Numbered from the stretch's first letter, positions 1 to 6,107 are shown. The stretch is 13,419 nucleotides of DNA from CAMBDR01 sp046597185 (GCA_046597185.1 JBKJLF010000395.1:1-13419), one strand, 5' to 3'. Translations and numbers: made by a program. Notes: a model not told the origin generated them from the letters alone.

Positions 1-54
1 TTAGCTTTGGCGGCGGGTTAACAGAGGAATTTAGGTTGATAGGCATCAAAAAGC

Positions 55-133
55 GGAAAAATTTTTCCCCTGCCGGGGGCATGGCGCATCCTGCGCCAAC
101 AAACCGCGCCGTCCCGGCGCGGCAGTCCCTGCC
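55..133 (-). promoter_or_regulatory. Tandem small hairpins 3' of the SUMF1-like gene
   Basis: A run of inverted repeats lies directly downstream (minus-strand sense) of the 133-984 gene. In plus coordinates: 121-133 has a 5-bp stem GGCAG/CTGCC; 104-122 has a 7-bp stem CCGCGCC/GGCGCGG with a 5-nt loop; 82-98 has a 7-bp stem TGGCGCA/TGCGCCA with a 3-nt loop; 67-78 has a 4-bp C/G stem; 55-68 is a perfect AT-centred palindrome. Read as minus-strand RNA, the loops of the first three are GGA, GGGAC and GGA. The structures are seen directly. The role is unknown: 3'-end protection, imperfect terminator, or protein (CsrA/RsmA-type) binding are all possible. No clean stem plus U-run terminator is present. 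Confidence 0.5.
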
Positions 134-171
134 TACTGGCTGGACTGGAACCTCAAAGCAAGGCGAAAACC
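121..171 (-). repeat. 51-bp 3' flank shared with the 6290-9127 gene (copy 1)
   Basis: Plus 121-171 matches 6266-6316 at 46 of 51 positions by eye. It covers the last codons of the SUMF1-like gene (encoding GFRLALRF) and runs across the stop into the GGCAG/CTGCC hairpin. Identity here is higher than in most of the upstream coding sequence of the two paralogues. Confidence 0.75.
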
Positions 172-984
172 TATATCGGCGTCGTGCCTACCGCCTTGGT
201 GGCGCCCACGACAGGCCGAACGCGCGTGCCAAGCGCGGCAGGCCCAGCTACCGCCACGTAACACCCGTCGTATCGAGTTAGCTACGTCAGTACAATCTAA
301 CGCATATTCTAAACTAGGGTCTCGCTCATCTTTCAGGTTATATTCCCGGAAACCATCTGCGCACCATTCCCACACATTGCCATGCATTTCGTACAAACCC
401 CAATCATTGGCCAGCAGGGTTTTAGTCGCTACAGTACCCTTGCCATCATAGTTAGCCCATTCTTTGCTGATGGTGTTGCCAAAACTATACGCCGTCTGGC
501 CATCTGCCCGGCATGCATATTCCCATTCTGCTTCAGTCGGCAGCGTTGCTTGATAACCACCTGCCCAAAAGGGTATCAACGTCGTTAATTTTGCCAAAAA
601 TGGGTTAATCATGTTCCACTGGATCTGTCTTATAGGGTGTTCTGCTCCGTCACTACTATCAGCATGAATTTTTCCAGCGTTCTTACCCATAACTGCCTGC
701 CATAATGCTTGCGTACAAGCGGTATCGGCCAGCCAAAACCCTTGACTGATCGTTACATAATGTATAGGGCCTTCATCCTCGAATCGCCCAGCTTCATCGG
801 CAGGCGACCCCATCATAAACGACCCGGCTTCCACCCACCGCATACGCTGAACGATGTCGCCCTGGACTAAGCAAAATTCTGCCCATAAACCATAGCGGTC
901 ACTGCCCCATGCGCTAGCCCACGGTGGCGGGAAGCACGGTGGGGCGCGATTTGCCCAATCTGGTGAATAGCTTAGTGTTGACAT
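133..984 (-). CDS. Free-standing SUMF1/FGE-like (EgtB/PvdO-type) domain protein
   Basis: 283 residues and almost entirely one domain. The motif order is typical of the formylglycine-generating-enzyme/SUMF1 superfamily: a DRYGLWAEF lead-in near 29-37, AGSFMMGSPADE (53-64), GFWLADTACTQALWQAVMG (82-100), LPTEAEWEYACRA (148-160), MHGNVWEWCADG (200-211), RVLRGGSW (240-247) and GFRLALRF (272-279). The family has a C-type-lectin-like fold and includes oxidases, ergothioneine-pathway enzymes, and non-catalytic binding domains. One cysteine (C249) sits where the first active cysteine of true FGE lies, but the second, five residues on, is alanine. Sulfatase-activating activity is therefore unlikely. 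No signal peptide is seen, so it is probably cytoplasmic. It is paralogous to the C-terminal domain of the 6290-9127 gene, with the 24 residues 248-271 strongly diverged. The ATG at 984 has only a weak ribosome site. Domain call firm, function unknown. Confidence 0.85.
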   Translation of the reverse strand: MSTLSYSPDWANRAPPCFPPPWASAWGSDRYGLWAEFCLVQGDIVQRMRWVEAGSFMMGSPADEAGRFEDEGPIHYVTISQGFWLADTACTQALWQAVMGKNAGKIHADSSDGAEHPIRQIQWNMINPFLAKLTTLIPFWAGGYQATLPTEAEWEYACRADGQTAYSFGNTISKEWANYDGKGTVATKTLLANDWGLYEMHGNVWEWCADGFREYNLKDERDPSLEYALDCTDVANSIRRVLRGGSWACRAWHARSACRGRHQGGRHDADIGFRLALRFQSSQ

Positions 985-1119
985 GGCTTTTTTTAGTAGG
1001 ATTCAACGGCTTTAGGGGCGATTTGGGTTCGACCAATCAATCAACCCTGCGTTATTGTATTCTATTTTTAGGGCGAATTAAAAACGGCTAGATGGTGACA
1101 GTCAGCGTAGATTGATGTG
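985..1119. other. Divergent intergenic region, left part
   Basis: This is the left part of the 251-bp gap between the minus-strand SUMF1-like gene and the plus-strand toxin gene. It must hold the leader of the former, but I see no convincing -35/-10 pair or Shine-Dalgarno for it: only an A-run precedes the ATG. No RNA gene or ORF is supported. Confidence 0.4.
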
Positions 1120-1235
1120 CTATTTATTGTATAATATCGGCTGGCATTTTCATAATTGCAATATGGAATGATTTTTAGCCCATTTTTGCTTGGTCGTGAA
1201 TTTTTTTATAGTGGCATTTTATTTTTGGAACCGCA
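1120..1235 (+). promoter_or_regulatory. Conserved toxin upstream block, copy 1 (candidate promoter)
   Basis: About 116 bp preceding the first toxin gene are clearly similar to 3541-3656 in front of the second. An identical 16-bp stretch (1120-1135) ends in TATAAT at 1130-1135, a consensus -10 box. No good -35 at 16-18 bp spacing is visible, so activation by a regulator is possible. The rest is AT-rich and also conserved (for example AATGATTTTTAG and TTTTGCTTGGTCG). A weak TTTGGAA lies 7-8 nt before the ATG. Conservation in both copies is the main argument for function; the promoter call is inference. Confidence 0.45.
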
Positions 1236-1982
1236 ATGGCGCAACTTTTTAGCAAACCCGGTAGCAAACCCGAAATCAAAGACTTGGGCAACAAAATAAT
1301 GTATGTCAACCAAGTGCCCACCAGCGGTTGGTTGGACGTTCAGCCGCGTGATGCGAGGGCGCGAGTCCCGCTATTGGAATACACAAAACTGCAAATGCTG
1401 ACATCGGCCCATGGGCGTACCACCACGTTTTTGATCTTAGACGGTGCGCAAAAAGGCATCACCGCCAGTTTGAGCGATGCCAATGCAAAGATTTATTTGG
1501 GCGAAAAAGCGCCGCTGCAAACGGGCGTGAGCGTGATGGTGCAGTATGGCAAGCTCGAAGATATTCCATCAATATCGCGGCGGCGAGTATTTGTCCAACA
1601 AACGGCTAGTCTGAGCGTTAATGGCCTGAAAATGCGCATTACGCTCAATACTCACAGGGCTGATCAAGAAATAATGCACGAACCTATACCGCCGGGACTC
1701 TACAAGATACGCCTGCCTGACAACCCGCACGACAAAGCCGCAACAGAAATCTACCGTAATATCGAAGAACCGGGATTGAAAAACGACCAAGTCTGGTTCC
1801 CCATTGAATATGGCGATAATAAAAGCTACATCCACGTCGGCCACGTCTCGCATGGGTGCGTCACTGTCATGCAATTAGAAAAATGGAACGAACTTTACCA
1901 AGCATTGATTGAACATAGAATGTCCGGCGGCGACTATGTCGGGCAACTTCTCGTTTCACGCACACCGCCCAAACGCCCATGA
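1236..1982 (+). CDS. Putative cell-wall-targeting toxin/effector, YkuD-like C-terminus (copy 1)
   Basis: 248 residues, with no signal peptide or membrane segment. The C-terminal half has an L,D-transpeptidase-like layout: PIPPGLYKIRLPD (150-162) resembles the P-x-G-x-[YF] strand of YkuD domains, and YIHVGHVSHGCVTV (198-211) supplies His200, His203 and the SHGC motif with candidate nucleophile Cys208. The His-to-Cys spacing is much shorter than in classical YkuD enzymes, so this is a divergent relative at best. The N-terminal part (1-140) is unrecognised. The stop overlaps by ATGA with a Sec-exported partner gene. A leaderless putative peptidoglycan enzyme coupled to an exported partner is the usual arrangement of type VI (Tlde1-like) effector/immunity pairs, but no secretion gene is in view. 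Copy 2 is at 3657-4400. The biochemical role is inferred. Confidence 0.65.
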   Translation: MAQLFSKPGSKPEIKDLGNKIMYVNQVPTSGWLDVQPRDARARVPLLEYTKLQMLTSAHGRTTTFLILDGAQKGITASLSDANAKIYLGEKAPLQTGVSVMVQYGKLEDIPSISRRRVFVQQTASLSVNGLKMRITLNTHRADQEIMHEPIPPGLYKIRLPDNPHDKAATEIYRNIEEPGLKNDQVWFPIEYGDNKSYIHVGHVSHGCVTVMQLEKWNELYQALIEHRMSGGDYVGQLLVSRTPPKRP

Positions 1983-2602
1983 AAAACTTAAAACTAGCTA
2001 GCTGTTTGATCACACTTTGTGTTTGTGCGCACCTTTGCGCCGATGCGAGGATCAATTGCGCCGAAACACAGAAACCACCGGAGCACGCTTATTGCCTGGC
2101 GCAAAGTTATCGTGAGGAAAGTAAACTCCACCCCAATTTGCTGATCAACACTAGGAATTTGATCATTCAAGCCAACCGTTATTTTGCAGCTAAAAATTAC
2201 GATGAAGCAATTGAGGCTTACGATTTGGCGTGGGCAAACTCAACGAACGTATATGCTAATATTCGGCACGGTGATGCAATTCTTCTATCGCATCTTACTA
2301 GGAAGGAGTTTCACGAGGACGATTACAAATCTACGGGAAATTGCTTTACGGCACCAAATTTTGTTAGAAAAGTTAATTTCCTCATTGAAAATAAATACGA
2401 AACCAGCCTTGAACTTAACAAGCTCATCAAAACAAAGCCGCTCGTTACCAAAGCGATGCTGGCCGAAACGCGCCGAAAAACCATCTGCTTGAAGGCGATG
2501 ACGGATAAGTATCGGCAAGCCAAGACTGGTTGTGCTGATATGGAAGAGTTGCGCGCCTGCATTGCGCCACAAAATAATGAAACGCGCTTTACCAAGCATT
2601 GA
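1979..2602 (+). CDS. Putative periplasmic immunity protein, paralogue 1
   Basis: 207 residues. The ATG is inside the toxin's stop (ATGA), so translation is coupled. Residues 1-23 form a Sec signal peptide (MKN start, hydrophobic core, cleavage near LCADA). The mature part has six cysteines recurring in the paralogues, in contexts NC, YC, CF, IC, GC and AC, suited to disulfides in the periplasm. A helical TPR-like stretch (RYFAAKNYDEAIEAYDLAW) lies about residues 62-80, followed by the invariant C-terminal block from YETSLELNKL to EELRACI. Relative to the other paralogues, one base is missing near the end. Its reading frame therefore runs past the usual PPK stop and adds about nine residues (ending RFTKH) that overlap the next toxin tail. 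The immunity role is inferred from coupling to the toxin, export and copy-number pattern. I do not recognise the family. Confidence 0.7.
   Translation: MKNLKLASCLITLCVCAHLCADARINCAETQKPPEHAYCLAQSYREESKLHPNLLINTRNLIIQANRYFAAKNYDEAIEAYDLAWANSTNVYANIRHGDAILLSHLTRKEFHEDDYKSTGNCFTAPNFVRKVNFLIENKYETSLELNKLIKTKPLVTKAMLAETRRKTICLKAMTDKYRQAKTGCADMEELRACIAPQNNETRFTKH
2396..2563 (+). repeat. 168-bp homogenised direct repeat, copy a
   Basis: Near-identical DNA encoding the last 56 residues shared by the four open immunity genes (2396-2563, 3090-3257, 5231-5398, 5925-6092), all exactly 168 bp. Upstream parts of the same genes are far more diverged. Copy a has CGGCAAG, GCTGAT and GAGTTG variants. Confidence 0.8.
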
Positions 2603-2676
2603 TTGAACACAGAATGTCTGGCGGCAACTATGTCGGGCAACTTCTTATTTCTAGCGCCCCGCCCAAACACAAATGA
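2581..2676 (+). pseudogene. 3' tail of a toxin gene (remnant a)
   Basis: In one frame these 96 bp encode NALYQALIEHRMSGG, then NYVGQLLISSAPPKHK and a stop. This is plainly the C-terminus of the toxin family at 1236 and 3657. Nothing upstream resembles toxin, so the 5' seven-eighths are absent. The stop TGA overlaps the ATG of the next immunity gene exactly as in the intact pair. It lies within the tail end of paralogue 1 and may simply serve as leader and coupling sequence for paralogue 2. Confidence 0.8.
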
Positions 2677-3272
2677 AAACCCTAAAACTAGCTAGCTACT
2701 TAATCACACTATTCGTTTCTGCGCCACTCTGCGCCAAGGAACTGATCGATTGTGACGTAACACAGAAGCCGCCGGAACGTGCCTATTGTTTAGCGAAAAG
2801 CTACCATAAGGAACGGAAACTCTACCCTAATTTACTGGCCAACGCTACGCATTCAATCATGAAAGGCGACCGCTATTTTAAAGCAAAAAATTACGACGAA
2901 GCGAGCGATGCCTACGATACAGCATGGGTAAACTCACCCAATGTTTATGCTAATATCCGACACGGTGATTCAATTCTCCTATCGCATCTGACGACGACGG
3001 AGTTTCTGAGCTATGATTTCAAATCTACCAGTAGTTGTTTCCCGCTACCAGAATTTGTACGATCAATTGATGCGCTTATTGCCGATTGTTACGAAACCAG
3101 CCTTGAACTTAACAAGCTCATCAAAACAAAGCCACTCGTCACCAAAGCGATGTTGGCCGAAACGCGCCGAAAAACCATCTGCCTGAAAGCGATGACAGCC
3201 AAGTATCGCCAAACCAAGATCGGTTGTGCGGATATGGAAGAATTGCGCGCCTGCATTGTCCCGCCCAAATAA
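2673..3272 (+). CDS. Putative periplasmic immunity protein, paralogue 2
   Basis: 199 residues. The signal peptide is MKTLKLASYLITLFVSAPLCA with cleavage before KE. The six-cysteine pattern, the TPR-like segment RYFKAKNYDEASDAYDTAW and the invariant C-terminal block are all intact, ending in PPK at the ordinary stop. The start is fixed by the ATGA overlap with toxin remnant a, so it is a second immunity-type gene without its own full toxin. It differs from paralogue 1 mostly in the first 130 residues, and uniquely reads SIDALIADC where others have xINFxIE(Y/N). It probably shares the transcript starting upstream of 1236. Family name unknown. Confidence 0.7.
   Translation: MKTLKLASYLITLFVSAPLCAKELIDCDVTQKPPERAYCLAKSYHKERKLYPNLLANATHSIMKGDRYFKAKNYDEASDAYDTAWVNSPNVYANIRHGDSILLSHLTTTEFLSYDFKSTSSCFPLPEFVRSIDALIADCYETSLELNKLIKTKPLVTKAMLAETRRKTICLKAMTAKYRQTKIGCADMEELRACIVPPK
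3090..3257 (+). repeat. 168-bp homogenised direct repeat, copy b
   Basis: Copy b of the immunity 3' block. It is the most diverged of the four, with private changes CGCCAAAC and AAGATCGG, but shares GCGGAT and GAATTG with copy c. Confidence 0.8.
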
Positions 3273-3540
3273 TAGAACACGCTTTACCCGCATTCATTGC
3301 GCCAAGCCCGTGCGGGCCCGCACCTACGCACGCACGCAAGGCAAACGACGCAATCATGCGGACAATTTTTCCGAAAATGCCGTTGGGAAAGTGTAAATTG
3401 CAGGCGCTTGTTGTATTTTCGGCAGGCAGCGCCCATAGCTGCTACCACGTTGGGTCAGCAGGCGGTGTGGAATGAGCGCACGCCCATGGCATGTTGAATT
3501 TAAAATGGCTAAATTTGAACGGATATGGATAACCGTTGCC
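3273..3540. other. Intergenic spacer with a decayed toxin-tail trace
   Basis: 268 bp (384 bp to the next start) without a supported gene. The first 28 bp (about 3273-3300) still align with the sequence that follows the stop in the other paralogues, AATGAAACGCGCTTTACCAA, as AATAGAACACGCTTTACCCG. This suggests a third, eroded toxin tail. The rest shows no ORF with family features and no clear terminator. It separates the first toxin/immunity group from the second. Confidence 0.45.
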
Positions 3541-3656
3541 CTATTTATTGTATAATTTCGTTTTACATTTTTATTTTTGCTATATAGAATGATTTTTAGG
3601 CCATTTTTGCTTGGTCGCGAAGATTTCTATGGTGGTATTTCATTTTTGGAGCAGCA
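3541..3656 (+). promoter_or_regulatory. Conserved toxin upstream block, copy 2 (candidate promoter)
   Basis: Counterpart of 1120-1235. It has the same 16-bp CTATTTATTGTATAAT at 3541-3556 (TATAAT 3551-3556), the shared AATGATTTTTAG and TTTTGCTTGGTCG stretches, and a somewhat better ribosome site (TTGGAG, 7 nt before the ATG). It implies that each full toxin gene is independently transcribed. Confidence 0.45.
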
Positions 3657-4400
3657 ATGGCGCAATTTTTCAGCAAACCCGTCAGCAAACCCGAAAGCAA
3701 AGATTTGGGTAACAAAATAATGTATGTCAACCAAGTGCCCACTAGCGGCTGGTTGGACGTTCAGCCGCGCGATGCGAAGAGGCGGGTAGCGCTATTGGAA
3801 TACACAAAACTACAAATGCTTAAATCCGACCATGGACATACCACGTTTTTGATTTTAGACGGTGCGCAAAAAGGTATCACTGCCAGTTTGCGCGATGCCA
3901 ATGCCAAGATTTATTTGGGTGAAAAAGCACCACTGCAAACGGGCGTCAGCGTGATGGTGCAGTATGGTGAAATAAAGGATATTGATTCGATAGCAAGAGG
4001 TGAACTTTTAGTGCAACAAACTGCCAGCTTGAGCGTTAATGGCCTGAAAATTGGTATTACACTAAATTCCCACAAGCCTGGCAAAAAAAAAGAACACGAG
4101 CCTATACCTCCGGGCATCTATAAAATACGCCTGCCTGACAACCCGCATGATAAAGATGCAACCGATTTTTACCGCACACGCGAAGCGCCTAGTTTGCGAA
4201 ACGATCAAGTCTGGTTCCCCATTGAATATGACGACAACACGCGCTACATCCACGTGGGCCATCTCTCGCATGGTTGCGTCACGGTCATGCAATTAGAAAA
4301 ATGGAACGAGCTTTACCAAGCATTGATCGAACACAGGATGTCTGGCGGGAAATATGTTGGGCAGCTTCTTATTTCCAGCGCCCCAGTCAAACGTAAATGA
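3657..4400 (+). CDS. Putative cell-wall-targeting toxin/effector, YkuD-like C-terminus (copy 2)
   Basis: 247 residues, colinear with the 1236 gene over its whole length apart from one missing threonine in the HGHTTFLILDG segment. PIPPGIYKIRLPD and YIHVGHLSHGCVTV with the candidate His/Cys residues are retained, so the active-site region is conserved. Differences cluster in the middle (GEIKDIDSIARGELLVQQ and the lysine-rich HKPGKKKEHEP) and at the C-terminal tail (ISSAPVKRK). The gene overlaps by ATGA with an immunity copy that is broken (4397-4740), so any protection against this toxin must come from another paralogue. No signal peptide. Function inferred as for copy 1. Confidence 0.65.
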   Translation: MAQFFSKPVSKPESKDLGNKIMYVNQVPTSGWLDVQPRDAKRRVALLEYTKLQMLKSDHGHTTFLILDGAQKGITASLRDANAKIYLGEKAPLQTGVSVMVQYGEIKDIDSIARGELLVQQTASLSVNGLKIGITLNSHKPGKKKEHEPIPPGIYKIRLPDNPHDKDATDFYRTREAPSLRNDQVWFPIEYDDNTRYIHVGHLSHGCVTVMQLEKWNELYQALIEHRMSGGKYVGQLLISSAPVKRK

Positions 4401-4740
4401 AAAAGCTAAACTGGTTAGCTGCTGGATTACACTTTTCCTTTCTGCGCCCCTTTGCGCCAATGCGTGGATCAATTGCTGGTAGTTGGTTTACGCTACCAAA
4501 TTTTGTTAGAAAAATTAATTTCCTTATTGAATATGAGTATGAAACTAGCCTTGAATTCGACAAGCTCATTAAAGTAAAATGAAAATTTACCAAGTAATGA
4601 TTATCGAAACGCGCAGAAAAACCATCTGCTTGAAACCGACGGACAAGTATCGCCAAGCCAAGACTGGTTGTGCATATATGGAAGAGTTGCGCGCCTGCAT
4701 TGTTCTGCCCAAAAATGAAACGAACTTTTCCAAGCCTTGA
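4397..4740 (+). pseudogene. Broken immunity paralogue with internal deletion
   Basis: The start overlaps the stop of toxin copy 2 in the usual ATGA. The opening bases still align with the signal-peptide region of paralogue 1 but with small indels. After GGATCAATTGC the sequence jumps straight to the region encoding FTLPNFVRKINFLIEYEYETSLE, so roughly 280 bp (the N-terminal half) are missing. A stop follows LIKVK at 4580-4582. The invariant 3' block continues in degraded form (4538-4701, about 4 bp short) to ACIVLPK. Only a 61-residue ORF is left open. This is a clear pseudogene of the immunity family. Confidence 0.85.
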
Positions 4741-4814
4741 TTGAACACAAAATTCCCCGTAGCGGCTATTTTAGGCAGTTTCCCACTTTATATCGACTAT
4801 TAGGCCCACTATGA
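4722..4814 (+). pseudogene. 3' tail of a different toxin allele (remnant b)
   Basis: One frame reads ELFQALIEHKIPRSGYF, then RQFPTLYRLLGPL and a stop whose TGA overlaps the ATG at 4811. It begins like the toxins (ELYQALIEHRMSGG.Y) but then ends in a sequence found in neither full toxin here. It is therefore the tail of a third, otherwise missing toxin variant. Its partner immunity gene is also the most divergent of the four. Confidence 0.75.
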
Positions 4815-5413
4815 AAATTCCTATTTTGGCGGTGTTTCTTTTTGTGGCAGTGGTTTTTTCACCCTGTCAAGCCCAAAAAACCATCAATTGCAATGGATTA
4901 CAAACGGTACCAGAAAAACATGCATACTGTCTTTTGCAAGTTTATAAAAAACTCCATAAAACCAGTAAGCAGTCATTCACATTTACCCAAAAATTGATTG
5001 AAAAAGGCGACAGTCATTTCAGGTCAAAAAATTACGACGAAGCAAGTGATGCCTATGATTTAGCCTGGTCAAATTCGCCCAATGTTTATGCTTCTATTCG
5101 CGACGGTGATGCGCAGCTATTAACGTACCTAACGATTAAGGAGTTTCAGGGCTTCGATTTCAAATCCACTGGCAGTTGTTTCACGTTACCAAACTTTAGC
5201 CGAACAATTAATTTCTTGATTAAAAATAGATACGAAACCAGTCTTGAACTTAACAAACTCATCAAAACAAAGCCACTCGTCACCAAAGCGATGTTGGCCG
5301 AAACGCGCCGAAAAACCATCTGCTTGAAGGCGATGACGGATAAGTATCGACAAGCCAAGACTGGTTGTGCGGATATGGAAGAATTGCGCGCCTGCATTGT
5401 CCCGCCCAAATAA
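4811..5413 (+). CDS. Putative periplasmic immunity protein, paralogue 3 (divergent N-terminal half)
   Basis: 200 residues. The signal peptide is different from its siblings (MKIPILAVFLFVAVVFSPCQA, cleavage before QK), and the mature N-terminal half is divergent (VPEKHAYCLLQVYKKLHKTS). The cysteine positions, the NYDEASDAYDLAW helix pair and the invariant last 56 residues ending ACIVPPK are kept. The start is set by the ATGA overlap with remnant b. Because the preceding toxin tail is also unusual, toxin tail and immunity N-terminus appear to have arrived together. The C-terminal block matches the neighbours, as if later homogenised or used as the recombination joint. Confidence 0.7.
   Translation: MKIPILAVFLFVAVVFSPCQAQKTINCNGLQTVPEKHAYCLLQVYKKLHKTSKQSFTFTQKLIEKGDSHFRSKNYDEASDAYDLAWSNSPNVYASIRDGDAQLLTYLTIKEFQGFDFKSTGSCFTLPNFSRTINFLIKNRYETSLELNKLIKTKPLVTKAMLAETRRKTICLKAMTDKYRQAKTGCADMEELRACIVPPK
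5231..5398 (+). repeat. 168-bp homogenised direct repeat, copy c
   Basis: Copy c combines CGACAAG (as in copy d) with GCGGAT and GAATTG (as in copy b). This mix of shared variants points to recombination between copies. Confidence 0.8.
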
Positions 5414-5416
5414 TGA

Positions 5417-5512
5417 AACGCGCTTTACCAAGCATTGATTGAACACAGAATGTCTGGCGGCAACTATGTCGGGCAACTTCTCATTTCCAACGCCCCGCCC
5501 AAACACAAATGA
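5417..5512 (+). pseudogene. 3' tail of a toxin gene (remnant c)
   Basis: Encodes NALYQALIEHRMSGG, then NYVGQLLISNAPPKHK and a stop, one residue different from remnant a. The TGA overlaps an ATG at 5509, but that ATG reaches a TAG after five codons because a base is missing just downstream (see the 5439-6107 gene). Confidence 0.8.
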
Positions 5513-6107
5513 AAAAACTAAACTAGCTAGCTACTTAATCACACTTTTCGTTTCTGCGCCACTCTGCGCCAAGGAACCGACCAATTGCGCCAAAACACAG
5601 AAACCATCGGAAAATGCCTATTGTTACGCACAAAGTTATAAAGAAACATACAAACTTCATCGCAATTTATTGAACAACACGCGGATTTTACTCATTCAAG
5701 CTGATCGTTATTTTGCAGAAAAAAATTACGATGAAGCAAGTGATGCCTACAGTGAGGCTTGGGCAAACTCACCCAACGTGTATGCCAAAATTCGGCACGG
5801 CGACGCAATTGTTCTATCGTACCTGACTACGAAGGAGTTCCATGATGACGATTTTAAATCCACCGGTAGTTGTTTTCCGCTACCTGATTTTGTCAGATCA
5901 ATTAATTTCACTATTGAATATGAATACGAAACCAGCCTTGAACTTAACAAGCTCATCAAAACAAAGCCACTAGTCACCAAAGCGATGTTGGCCGAAACGC
6001 GCCGAAAAACCATCTGCTTGAAGGCGATGACGGATAAGTATCGACAAGCCAAGACTGGTTGTGCTGATATGGAAGAGTTGCGCGCCTGCATTGTGCCGGC
6101 AAAATAA
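5439..6107 (+). CDS. Putative periplasmic immunity protein, paralogue 4 (frameshifted start)
   Basis: The mature part is intact: NCAKTQKPSENAYCYAQSY, the NYDEASDAYSEAW segment, six cysteines and the invariant C-terminal block ending ACIVPAK. The ATG expected from the family (5509) is out of frame, because the stretch after it is one base shorter than in paralogue 2 near an A-run. The open frame begins instead at ATG 5439, or ATG 5466, inside toxin remnant c. This gives an N-terminal extension (up to about 25 residues) before the hydrophobic signal segment KLASYLITLFVSAPLCA. Either an upstream start rescues export, or this copy is poorly expressed or newly inactivated. If made, the product would have a long n-region signal peptide. 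Length 222 residues from 5439, 213 from 5466. Confidence 0.55.
   Translation: MNTECLAATMSGNFSFPTPRPNTNEKTKLASYLITLFVSAPLCAKEPTNCAKTQKPSENAYCYAQSYKETYKLHRNLLNNTRILLIQADRYFAEKNYDEASDAYSEAWANSPNVYAKIRHGDAIVLSYLTTKEFHDDDFKSTGSCFPLPDFVRSINFTIEYEYETSLELNKLIKTKPLVTKAMLAETRRKTICLKAMTDKYRQAKTGCADMEELRACIVPAK
5925..6092 (+). repeat. 168-bp homogenised direct repeat, copy d
   Basis: Copy d shares CGACAAG with copy c but GCTGAT and GAGTTG with copy a. Confidence 0.8.

Noticed and set aside
36..281. Plus-strand frame of 81 codons across the left-edge hairpins
   Set aside because: It runs over inverted repeats and the antisense of a conserved SUMF1 domain; no ribosome site.
2184..2492. Alternative plus-strand frame inside immunity paralogue 1
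   Set aside because: Not preserved in the other paralogues, whereas the signal-peptide frame is.
2396..6092. Regularly recurring 168-bp repeats as a CRISPR array
   Set aside because: The repeats are coding, far too long, and separated by hundreds of bases of homologous coding sequence.
1236..6107. Insertion sequence or transposon driving the duplications
   Set aside because: No transposase, terminal inverted repeats or target-site duplications seen anywhere in the window.
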